64,000 bases of DNA from Taiwanofungus camphoratus (Eukaryota > Basidiomycota > Agaricomycetes > Polyporales > Taiwanofungaceae). The translations under genes and the position numbers were made by a program. Positions within the stretch are counted from its first letter, which is position 1, and every line of letters begins with the position of its first letter. Below the pieces are notes generated by a model. It ran no database searches, had not been told where the DNA came from, and was given only the letters and a program-made list of their open reading frames with translations. Where the stretch lies: NCBI GenBank assembly GCA_003999685.1, contig CP021228.1, positions 1,426,001 through 1,490,000 on the forward strand, read 5' to 3'. This document shows, one piece after another, positions 47,750 through 58,519 of the stretch.

Positions 47750-50039
47750 TCAGCGGATCGCTGTTAGCGCACCCAGCAGAACACACAGCCCGATGAGCAT
47801 GCCAGCGAAGGCGTGCGCCGCCCTCAGCACGCGATGCTTCCACAGCACGAAGCGAGCCCCTGGCGTATGCGCATGAGGCGCGGGTGCGTGCCCGCCCTCC
47901 AGGCTGTCCAGCTCGACGTCAGTGGAGCGGGAAGCGCGCCACGAAAGAGCGAGGTCGAGCGCCGCGTCAAGGAGCTGTGCACCGTCAAGGAAGGGTAGCG
48001 GGATGAGATTGAAGAGGTACAACGAGAGGTTGAGCATCTGGAGGTACCTGTTCGCCATCGCAGGAATCGAGGGATCAGCGAGTGAATGCGCAAATTAGCG
48101 CGTGCGGGCTGCAGGAGGTGCACTCACGCGAAGAAGGCGCCGACGAGGACGGGCAGGCGCACGGGGAGAAAGCGGTGCCGCGGCAGCCATGTGCTGACTT
48201 CGACTGCGTCCAAAAAGAAAAGGGACGCCACCGCCGCCAACGTCAGCGTCGCCATCAACGTGGGCACCGCACGAACGCACCTTCCTCGAGTACCTCTTCC
48301 CGTGGCCCACCCCACAGCACGACCTTCTCCTCGGCTTGCTCCCCCTCGTCGCGTAGCCACGCGGGGAGATGCAGCGCGAGCCGGAGCAGCTCCTGGTCCG
48401 CGCGTGGGCGGGTGCAGAGGCGCGCGCTGCCGCAGTCAACGGGGGCGTGGCAGCGCTGGACGCTCGCCCCGGCGACGGGCGAGGATGCGGACAGGAGGGG
48501 AAGCGGGTCAATGCACCGTTCCAGATCGAACGGCTCGGAGAGGGCGGCAGGAGGTGAGGTGAAGCAGAAGAGGGGAGCGGGAGAGGAGCCAAGCGAGGCA
48601 CAGCAGGACGTTGGCTGGTCTGTGTGGAAGGATGAAGGAGGAGAGGGGAGGAAAGGGAAGGAGTGACACACCTATGAACCACGCACGGTCCACGCACCAG
48701 CCCAAGGCATGATCTTGCAGCGAGGACTCCGGCGCGGAGGAGAGGTACGATGTCCACACGTCTGCTGTGCCGCCGCCGGTGGCGAGGGACGTGTCGTCGA
48801 GCCGCGTGACGACCGCGCCGGGCGGGAGGTGCGCGCGCAGCGGCGAGTCCTAGGTGCGCGGCTCAGTCAGGCGGGGAACGAGAAGTAGAGGGCAACGCCA
48901 CCTGTGCGACGCGCGCGATGACGCGGCCCCATGCGCGCGTGTCGGTGTAGCCCGCAGCACGCCATAGGGCGCCCGGAGCGCCCGCGGACGCAAGGAGGGC
49001 GAGGAGCAGGTAGAGGAGCAGATTGTGGAGGGCGCCGGCGGAGACGACGCGCAGCCGCGCTGGCGGGGGAAGTGCACGGAGGGCGGCAGAGGGGAGCGCG
49101 ACGAAGGCGGAAGGGAAGACGAGCGTGAGGGCTACGCCGGCGGAGAGGAGGGGGAGGGCGTCGCTGCGGGAGTGTCAGTGCTCGTTTGGGCGGTAGGGGG
49201 AGAGGTGGGGCTGGGAGGGGAGAGAAGGGACGTGGACGTACAGTGCGGCTGTGAGCGCGTGCCCGGCTTCGTGGATGACTTGGCTGAAGAGGAGGGCGAG
49301 GAGGAGGAGCGGGAGATGTGAGAGTGGGACGGTGATGCCTGGGATCTTTGGAAGGAGGGCAGCAGTCAGTGTATGGCGTACTGGCAACTGGTGTTATGAA
49401 CGGAAGTGGACGGGACATGCCATGCCATTGCTGTATTCGTTGGCAAGACAGCGGCAGACGTACGCTGATCTACGTGTGCCTGTTCTACCTGACTTTGGCA
49501 TGCAATGGCTCAGAGTGTCCCATACTTACGATGAGCTGCACGGGCACCCCGTCGCCCGGCGAGAGTCCACTCCCGCCCTCGTCCCCGCCCGCATTCAGAC
49601 CGCGCTTCACGACTCCCCGCGCATCCATGCTCGAGCCGCCTGGCACGTCGGCCCAGAGTCGTAGCGCGGTGTACGACAGCAACGCGAGCGCGCCGAGCAT
49701 GCCGAGCACACCGAGCACACTGCCTGCGTCGTACAGCCGCACGAGCGCGCCGCGGCGGGGGACCGTGTGGAGGGCGGCGGCGAGCGCGTCGTGCGGGGCG
49801 TTGAGGGCGGTGGTGTGCACGCGCAGGGTGCATACGCGCAGGGTCACCTGGGTGTGCGCGTGTGCGAAGAGGCGCGGCGGGCGGGGGGAGTGGGCACGGG
49901 CGTGTGAGGGGAGGAGCGAGGAAGACGAACGGCGTGCGGGGACGAGGGCGAGGGCGAGGCAGTGCGCGAGGTGGACGAATGCCCAGAAGAGGGAGACGGC
50001 GAGCAGGGCAGAGCGCAGCGGCGCTAGGGAATGGAGCAT
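47750..50039 (-). CDS. Site-2 protease (M50 intramembrane zinc metalloprotease)
   Basis: Cuts membrane-anchored transcription factors such as SREBP within the membrane of the Golgi/ER. The start at 50039 (MLHSLAPLRSALLAVSLFWA) opens with a hydrophobic segment. Exon 1 is 49530-50039. The next exon, ending at 49345, carries the catalytic HEAGH in LFSQVIHEAGHALTAALY. Further exons give AGVALTLVFPSAFVALP and SAGALHNLLLYLLLALLASA, then a luminal cysteine-containing region. The last exon holds the second zinc motif NLIPLPFLDGAQLL (near 47950-48000) and closing membrane spans (AFAGMLIGLCVLLGALTAIR). HExxH plus the N-x2-P-x4-DG motif define the family. The region is very GC-rich, which creates long false frames on the other strand. 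In basidiomycetes such as Cryptococcus S2P acts in the sterol/hypoxia response; that is expected, not shown, here. Confidence 0.88.
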
Positions 50040-50243
50040 GGACGCCTCTCTGAGTATGGCTGAGGCGAGGGGACGACGAGTGGTGTGACGTGACGACCTA
50101 GGTGTCACGTGTGACGTGCTCTGGACAAGCGGGCATACAGCTGATTGCGACCGCCAGCAGTACCTTGCTTCGTCTTCCCCATCCTCCCATCTCCTACGCC
50201 CCATCTCCCGCCTCACCGCTCGCACACACCGATCCACCTCAGC
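50040..50243. promoter_or_regulatory. Shared 204-bp promoter of the site-2 protease and YKT6
   Basis: Head-to-head start codons at 50039 (minus) and 50244 (plus). CACGTGTGACGTG-like repeats lie near 50085-50120 (tgtgacgtgacg and gtcacgtgtgacgtg), giving CACGTG and TGACGT cores for bHLH or bZIP factors. Confidence 0.5.
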
Positions 50244-51766
50244 ATGAAGCTCTTCTCGCTCTCCGTCGTGCGCGCGCCGCCGGGCCAGTCGTGCACCGTA
50301 CTCGCGACCGCGGCCGATCTCTCGGGCTTCTCGTTCTACCAGCGCGGCTCCGTCAGCGAGTTCATGGCCTTCTTCTCCAAGACCATCGCCGAGCGCACTC
50401 CCGCGGGCCAGCGGCAGAGCGTGCAGGAGAACGCGTACACGGCCCACGTCTGGAACCGCGGCGACACGGAGCAGCTCGCCGGTGAGTGCGCGCGTGGTGT
50501 GCCGTGACGAGCGCGTCTAACTGCTGTGTGGGTGCGATTTCGTTTTCGATTGGGATTTGGACTGGGTTTGTGATTGTCGGTCGCGATGGGCGTGCCTGCA
50601 GCGGTGATCATCACAGACCAGGAGTACCCCGTGCGCCCCGCGTTCTCGCTGCTCACGAAGCTCCTCGACGACTTCACCGCCAAGGTGCCCGCCTCCGCGT
50701 ATGCCAACGCCACGCCCGCCGCTCCGCCATTGGTCAGCTTCCCGGAGATCAGCGCGTACCTGCAGAAGTACCAGGACCCCCGCCAGGCGGACGCGATTAT
50801 GAAGGTGCAGCAGGAGCTCGACGAGACGAAGATCATACTGGTGAGTCGTCCCCTGTGCAGTGTGTCGTTTGCTTGCGGGAGGGGTGCTGGGCGAGAGTGG
50901 CCCGTTGAAGCACAGCCCCGGCCTTGGTCCCCTCCTACCATCGCGCTGTCCCAATGCAGCTCTCCTGGTCCATCTGTGCTCTATGAAAGGTTCCGTAATG
51001 CGCAGGAGGGCACGAGTCCGTGATTGGATCGGATGGACGTGGACTGAGCGCCATGACGGACATAGGGACGAGATGGGGGACGACGGAGATGGCAATGGGA
51101 TGGCGGCTCGCTCGCGTCTCGTCGCGCCGCGGTGCACACGACCTGGTCTTCCCGTAGTTCTGTATTCTGTGCGCATGTGCACAGACGTCTATTGCTGCCC
51201 GCGCTGCCGTTCTGATGCCTCACCGGTGCTCTTACTGTTCTCGCCATCCCCCCCCCCCCCCCGGGCGTTGCCGCGCTGTGGGCTTGTAATGGCGCATGGC
51301 CGACGTCTGCGTGCGCGATGCTGACCTGCGCAGGCGCGTACGTGCTCGTTCCCGATACGGCTGCTCGTGCGCGCCCTAATGCTCACATGGATGATGATGT
51401 TTGCGCTAACACCGGCACTCACGCTCATACTCGCTCACTCACGCGGACGCTGACGCGCGCGCACACAGCACAAGACGATCGAGAGCGTGCTGCAGCGCGG
51501 GGAGAAGATCAACGACCTGGTCGACCGCTCGAACGCGCTGAGCGCGCAGAGCAAGATGTTCTACAAGACCGCGAAGAAGGTGCGTGCATGCCCCGCCGTC
51601 CGCCTCTGTTTTCCCTTCGCCCTCTCTTCGCCTCCCGCGTGTTTCTACTCCCCGGTCCCCGCCTCCTTCTCTCCCTTCTCGGATAGCTCTTCGTCCTGCG
51701 AACATTGTCTGACTGGCGCGGCCGCGCTTTTGTGCACAGCAAAACTCGTGCTGCGTGGTCATGTAG
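50244..51766 (+). CDS. YKT6: v-SNARE YKT6 (longin domain, prenylated)
   Basis: R-SNARE for ER-Golgi, endosome and vacuole fusion. Four exons: 50244-50481, 50602-50840, 51469-51579 and 51740-51766, 204 aa, the usual length. A longin domain ([57 protein letters not shown]) is followed by the SNARE helix ([20 protein letters not shown] with the central Arg). The C terminus QNSCCVVM is a CCaaX box for palmitoylation and farnesylation, coded by a 27-nt last exon. The third exon follows a 628-nt intron (50841-51468) holding a run of about 14 C near 51247; long introns are rare in this window. Confidence 0.95.
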
Positions 51767-52303
51767 GCGCTGCGGGCCTGGCGACGGCTGTAGGCGAACG
51801 GACGAGGGACGGGCGGTCGAGACGCGCGGCGCGAGCGTGGTGTATAGGATGGGGTAGGCGCTACGCGGTGGCGTCCTGCGCGCCACTTGTTACGTCGTGC
51901 TTTGTACATCGTATGCTTAGCTTGTTTGCGCCGTTGCGGAGCCGCTGGCGCGTCGCGGTGCACGTCGCGGCCGGTTTTGACGCGGATGTGGGTGTGGGGC
52001 CGGGGCTGCGCGGGCGCGTGTGTAATGATACTTATGGATTACTTATTATGTGAATGGGGTTGATCTTGGATGCTTTGTGCTGGATATTGAGTACTGAGTG
52101 TTGATTGTTGAGCTTGGCGCAGGATGTAGCTGTGCGGGGATGCAGTGATGGCATAATGGTGGTGATCAATGAGTGAATGATTGAATATTGAAGATTGGTC
52201 AATGCTTGATGAGGGAGACTACAATGTTCCTACAGTTGTGGACAAGCAAAGTCAACCAAATTATCGATCGGATTTTGTAGCTATACTATGCCTCACCGGG
52301 GAG
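51767..52303. other. Intergenic, no gene recognised
   Basis: YKT6 3' flank. Composition shifts here from GC-rich to AT-rich. Confidence 0.45.
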
Positions 52304-53027
52304 TCGGCACCCAAGGGGCAGGCATTGGAACTTGCCGTGACTCCAACCCCACTTGTTGTGGTATCAAACTGGTGTACTGGGTCCTGATTTTCACTTTTTG
52401 ATGCTGTTTCGCTCAACTTTCTTCCTGTCTATCCACATCCTCATTTCATAAAAAGTGTAGTACATCATTAATGAACTTGAATACATACTTTCATGTGGTT
52501 ATTATGCATATCAGTTTTGAATAGAGTGTTTCAGACACTTGAAATTCATGTAATTCTAATCATGATCAAGATGGCCTTGTTCACTGCTTATCATTGCTCA
52601 CAATGTCTGTTGCCCTCACCAGCATCACTGATGATCATCACTTATATTGTTGTTTGCTCTCACTGAGATGTCTGACCAGCCAACTTGTAGCCACAGTCTT
52701 CCATCTATTAAAATTTAACTTGAAAATGGCAGACAGCTCTCCACACATTTCAATTCAGATGCAGGATAACATGAAATCACCTGTGATCTCTGTGAGATCA
52801 GTATTATTATTCTGACAAAAAAAGGTCATCCACATCCACTTTTGGATCATTGGAACTCAAAGAGGTGCAAGAATAACCAATAGCCTCAGCGGAAAGCAGC
52901 ATGAACTCGTTCATAGATCAGCGTTATCTTATCCTGAAGGTGCTGTGGTGCTAATCTGGTGCCCGGGGTCTTAGTGTTCACTTTTTGAGGGCGCGCATTT
53001 TCAGAGTGCCTGCCCCTTGTCGGCACC
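52304..53027. mobile_element. hAT-like non-autonomous element (708 bp) with perfect target duplication
   Basis: The element at 52312-53019 has perfect 13-bp inverted ends, CAAGGGGCAGGCA on the left and TGCCTGCCCCTTG on the right. It is flanked on both sides by the identical 8 bp TCGGCACC (52304-52311 and 53020-53027). An 8-bp duplication with short inverted ends is the hAT signature. The interior is AT-rich with no transposase. The perfect ends and duplication point to a fairly recent insertion. Confidence 0.85.
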
Positions 53028-53397
53028 CACATGATATCTGACTTAGGCACTGGATGACTTTCCATAAGAATCTGCAGCTTTCCGCAGACCTGCAGACGTC
53101 CGTAAACCCATCAGCCGAAATGCCGAGAAAGTTTCAGACACCGCTGATGGAGAAAGCCCCATTCTAAACGTCTGTCGCCAGGGAATCTAGCAAGGGGGTC
53201 TGACCCCCCTTCCTAGCAGCCCGATTTTGCGCTAAGTAAATCTTTCCACGCCCCTTCTGGGACACGTGATGTACGTTTACAGGCGTTACGAGCTGGCGCG
53301 TTATGCTCGCACTAAATTACTTCAGCCTCCGCTCGGCTATTTACGAACGTCCACAAGTCTGCGGAAAGCTGCAGACTCTTATGGAAAGTCATCCACT
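53028..53397. mobile_element. MITE of 343 bp with about 55-bp inverted ends
   Basis: Arms at 53052-53106 and 53340-53394 are inverted copies (GGATGACTTTCCATAAG.. CTGCAGCTTTCCGCAGAC..), with only a few mismatches. Both sides are flanked by ACT (53049-53051 and 53395-53397), a possible 3-bp target duplication. No coding capacity. It lies 20 bp to the right of the hAT-like element and about 125 bp before the proposed SPF1 start, so it is part of the SPF1 upstream region. Confidence 0.75.
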
Positions 53398-53521
53398 GAT
53401 GCGCAAGACCCAACATGTGACAGGATGTACGTGTCCGTATTTCGTTCTTACGAGTGTACCCAAATTTCGTACCTAGTCTTCGCCTCAACGAACATTCCTC
53501 TTAGGCGCACATTACAAGTGC

Positions 53522-56500
53522 ATGAACGGCTGTCCATCCAATACTCGAAGTATAGTTATAAGTCTTATTTGGGCTAAGTACAAGCGCATATAATGTGAGG
53601 TTGTGCTATTGTCTTGTTCTTCTCTTAACTCATTCATGTCAGGGTCTCTGTGCAAGTACAGTCGTCCGAAATCTCGGCTGCTACCCTGCATATTGCGCTG
53701 CCTTGGTATCTGCATATCTATGCCATCCCTTGTCTCGCCTTGTATCCACTCCTTGCATACGCGTACTATGTCAGATACGACGACTGGCTTCAGAGCGAAG
53801 AATGGACGTTCTTAGCATGTGTTACTGTGGGCGTTACGCACGCTCTCAGTTTCCTAGCCACAAGATGGCACACAGGCGCCAAGGCTTGGATCACTACTCG
53901 AAAGGTATGTATACCTCCACCTGCCTCTGCCAGTGCTACTAACCCGGGAGACCACGAAGACCCAATCCCTTGAGCAAGCGGATTGTATTCGTCTTATTTC
54001 AGCTCCTCACCGGGGGCATGGGGATATAGTTCGGCTCGTCAAGAAGGTCGCCTCCGATCCCAGTACATATTCGTTCAGCTACCAGCGTGACACCTATATT
54101 CTTACTTCAACTTCGCCGGCGACTTTCTCACTTTTACCTTATCCTTCTTCCGGTCACCCAGCATTGGCTGCCTACCATTCGCCTCCTGCCTTAGCGTCTA
54201 CAACCGTTCCTGACCTTTTCTCACTGTATGGCAAGAACGAATTTGATGTTCCTATACCCTCATTCTCAGAGCTGTTTGCAGAGCATGCCACAGCTCCATT
54301 CTTTGTATTTCAAGTCTTCTGTGTTGCTCTCTGGTGCCTGGACGAATACTGGTATTACAGCCTATTCACGCTTTTCATGCTCGTAGTGTTTGAATGCACG
54401 GTTGTTTGGCAGGTGCGCTTTGTTCTGCGAGGCCTTCCTATGACTATTGATCTCAGTTTTTCAAGCGTTTGAGGACATTGACTGAGTTCAGGACCATGTC
54501 TGTCGCGCCCTATCCTATTCAATGCAAGCGGGATGACAAGTGGTCGACCGTTCAGACCGATGAACTCCTTCCAGGTGACGTTGTCTCAGTCGGTAAGCCT
54601 CGCAACAATGGGCAAGCATGTGTCATGGTGATTGAATTTTTCGCAGTCAGAAGTCAAGCAGAGACCAACATACCTGCTGATATTCTCTTGGTCCGAGGTA
54701 CATGTATTGTCAACGAGGCTATGCTTTCTGGTGAATCTACGCCATTGTTAAAGGAATCCATTGCCTTGCTCGACGGAGATGAACGACTTGATGTTGATGG
54801 TGTACATAAGAACGCCGTCGTATTTAGTGGCACTAAGCTCTTGCAGGCAGCAGGTGATGGTGAGTTGTATTTTTGCTGGAATTGACTAACCGGTTAACGA
54901 TTATAATACTCTAGCTGGAACCCCAGATGGAGGTTGCCTTGGTGTTGTCCTACGCACCGGGTTTGGTACCGCTCAAGGCCAACTAGTCCGCACAATGATA
55001 TTCTCAACCGAGCGCGTATCTGCGAACAATTTCGAATCATTTTTGTTCATCGGCTTCCTCCTAATCTTTGCTATTGCGGCGAGTTGGTATGTGTGGGTGA
55101 AAGGTTAGCAATCACAGTTCCGTCAAAATCAAGCTATCTGCGGGATCTTATGAAGATTGTGTGTAGGTATTGAACGCGGGCTGAAAAAGTCAAAACTACT
55201 CCTTGATTGTGTTCTCATAATCACTAGCGTGGTTCCGCCTGAGTTGCCCATGGAATTATCGTTGGCTGTCAACGCATCTTTAGTCGCCTTGTCGAAATTT
55301 GGTAATAAACTAATTCCATCAACATCCTACCTGTCGTCTCATTATGACATCTACCTGTTCCAGCCATCTTCTGTACCGAACCTTTCCGTATCCCATATGC
55401 AGGCAGAGTAGACGTGTGTTGCTTCGACAAAACCGGAACGATTACTGCTGAAAACTTGGTGGTAGAGGGTGTAGCCGGTATTGAGCAAGTTGTGCCTCCT
55501 CCTTTGGCTCATCTCGTCCTCACTGCCGCTCTCCAGTCCTCAAGATCGTCTCAAGCTTATTGACGTAAAAGAAACGGGGAGGGAGACGATCTTCACTCTT
55601 GCTTCGGCTCATGCGCTAGTCCGTCTTGACGATGGCACTATCGTTGGAGATCCAATGGAGAGAACAACTCTGGACGCCCTGAAATGGCAATTGAATCGAG
55701 GTAGGTGTTGACTTCATTCGCTCATTTAGGTGTGTTAATCTCGAAATAGGGGACGTCGTCGCGCCCATGGAATCGGGTACTTACTATCGTGGTCCGCTCA
55801 ACATACGACGACGTTTTCAATTTTCTTCTGCGTTAAAACGAATGTCAACGGTGTCGTATCTGCCTGGAAACAAAACCGTCGCCGCGGTCAAGGGTGCACC
55901 CGAAACGATCAAGACCATGTTGGCGCATGTCCCAGAGTTCTATGACGAGACGTACAAATGGTATACACGACGGGGCAGTCGCGTTTTGGCACTTGGGTAT
56001 AAGGAAATGGACAGTATGTCTCAGGATAAGGTCCGGTATCTTTATCTCCAACCGAAGTTCACACGCTTAACATTGCGTTCATGGGAGCAGATCAACAAGC
56101 TGGCTCGTGACCAAGTAGAGAGTTCCCTCGTCTTTGTCGGGTTTCTGGTTTTTCACTGTCCGCTGAAGCCGGATGCGGTTGATGCTTTGAAAATGCTTGC
56201 GGACTCATCCCATCGAGTGAGGTTTCCTAAATCTTTACTTGTCTCATGTTTGCTTATCCACTCAATATCAAGTGCGTCATGATCACTGGAGACAATCCTC
56301 TTACTGCAGTGCACGTAGCACGTGATGTAGAAATTGTTGACCGTGAAGTTCTAATACTCGACTTGAGGGAAAATCCAACGCATGAAGGGGGTGAGTATAC
56401 CAAGTTTCTTGCTTGAACTGGTGTTCATCGAGTGTAGATCTGGTCTGGCGTACGGTGGACGAGAGCAAAGTCTTTTCAGTTGATCCAGCCGAACCTCTGG

Positions 56501-58188
56501 ACCGATCGCTCTTCGACGAGTACGACATATGCATCACGGGAGCTGCTTTGAAACAATTCGAAAACAGTCCTAACTGGAATGCTTTGGTGCAGAACACTTG
56601 GGTTTACGCGAGGGTTTCACCGTCTCAGAAGGAATCCATTCTAACCAGTTTGAAGACGCTCGGATATACAACTCTCATGGCCGGTGATGGTACTAATGAT
56701 GTGGGAGCTCTAAAGCAAGCCCACGTAGGTGTCGCTTTACTGGATGGCACTCCAGAGGATCTGCAAAAAATTGCGGAGCATCAAAGAAACGAGCGGGTGA
56801 AGAAGGTTTACGAGAGTCAGCTGAATATCTCCGCACGTTTTGGCCAGCCTCCACCGCCTGTTCCTCCCATCATTGCGCACTTATATCCCGATGTTGTTGA
56901 AGCTCAGAAGAAAGCTGCCACGGACTTGCAGAATGCTAGGAAGAGGAATCCTATGGAGAAGGTTGTTTTTTTGCTCCTATCTCGGTCAAGAGGTCACTAT
57001 TGACAACGTCCCAGTTTGATTTGACCTCTATTACTGACAAATTGGCGAATATGGAAGACGAAGATGAGGTCCCAAAAATCAAGCTTGGCGACGCATCATG
57101 CGCCGCCCCTTTTACGTCAAAACTCTCGAACGTGTCAGCTAGTGAGTACTGTGGCTATCTTACCCGCGCGATGAACTAACAATTGGCGTGTTAGTCACGC
57201 ATATCATACGACAAGGACGCTGTACTCTTGTTGCTACAATTCAAATGTACAAGATTCTCGCCTTGAACTGTCTTATAACAGCGTATAGTTTGAGTGTGCA
57301 ATACCTCGATGGGATCAAATTCGGTGACTATCAAGTGACTATCAATGGCATGTTGATGTCTGTGTGCTTCCTATGTATTTCTCGTGCAAAGGTCTGACAA
57401 TCTGTCTTGCGTGTTTCATTCTGCTAATGCCATGCTGTATTAGCCAGTGGAGAAATTGTCAAGAGAACGACCCCTGGGGAACATCTTCAACCTTTATGTC
57501 CTCCTATCAGTGTTGATCCAATTTGCTCTCCATATCATATCTCTGGTATACATTACGCAACTATGTCGTCAGTACGAGGAGTGAGTCGCACCTTGAATCC
57601 GACTGTCTAGTATTCTTAAATTATTCGTCAATGCAGCAGAGGTCCCATCGACCTTGATGCTAAATTCGAACCCAACCTTCTAAATACAGCTATCTATCTG
57701 TTGAGCCTGTCACAACAGGTTTCGACGTTTGCAATCAACTATCAAGTGTGTTTCCATGTTCTGATCTTGTATAATAAACCTTATCGTACACCCATACTAG
57801 GGCCGCCCATTCAGGGAAGGAATTCGGGAAAATCCTGCGTTGTATTGGGGACTTGTTGGTGCCGGGGCCGTTGCTTTCAGTGGCGCGACTGATTTTGTCC
57901 CGGAATTGAATCGATGGCTACAAATCGTTGAAATGGAAACAGGGGTGAGATCTAACAAATTATCATATTAACGGACGCGCACTGACCAATCTACAGTTCC
58001 AATTCAAACTGACTGCTACGATGATCGTCGACTTCGTCGGGTGCTGGTTTATAGAGGTTGTGTGCAAGTGGCTGTTTGCAGATCTGGAGCCCAAATCGAT
58101 GATCACGCGAGGGAGGGAACGAAGAGATGCGCGAAGAAAGCAGCAAAATCAAGATTCAGAGGAACGGCAAGCAGACAAGAAGCAGTGA
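53522..58188 (+). CDS. SPF1: P5A-type ATPase of the endoplasmic reticulum (Spf1)
   Basis: ER P5A-ATPase, a transmembrane-helix dislocase that affects manganese, sterol and protein-insertion homeostasis. Family marks are the P5 signature PPELPMELS (55235 on), the phosphorylation site DKTGTIT (55426 on), MLSGES and the hinge AGDGTNDV (56679-56700). The N-terminal membrane part reads [20 protein letters not shown] and the actuator part [21 protein letters not shown]-terminal spans run to about 58090 and the protein ends in a charged tail (EERQADKKQ-stop, 58186-58188). There are about 15 exons. The start is the weak point: a tiny exon at 53522-53577 joins in phase to the exon at 53643, but another first exon is possible. 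The intron at 55485-55536 appears to use a GC donor. The frame is otherwise intact. Confidence 0.92.
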
Positions 58189-58519
58189 CGCTCGTATCAT
58201 ACATGATTGCCATCCATGCATCGGCTAATACTTTGGTGATGAATAAATAATACGAGGTTCAGCTCGCATATGCACTGTTATAGGCTTTCCTAGGCCATGT
58301 GGATACGAGTTGTGCGGTGAATGCTTACTTCATGGTGTAATTGCCGCACAAACCCAACTATCTCAAGTAGTCGGATTCATCAAAAGTAGTTACGATGGTA
58401 TAGGACAATATTCATACGTGACGAGAAGACCGGATACACGAGTGTGTAGAGAGGGCGATAAATTTACGTACTGTTGGCATTGATTCACCTTTTTCGGAGA
58501 TTGTTACTTTTCGCTAGAA
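58189..58519. other. Intergenic between convergent genes
   Basis: 3' flanks of SPF1 and the Ppo gene. No gene seen. Confidence 0.5.

Noticed and set aside
49348-50088. Long plus-strand frame over the site-2 protease
   Set aside because: GC-rich shadow of the minus-strand exons; low-complexity Arg/Ala/Ser composition and no domain.
52594-52815. Short frame inside the 708-bp hAT-like element as a gene
   Set aside because: No resemblance to a transposase or any other domain; expected by chance in an AT-rich non-autonomous element.
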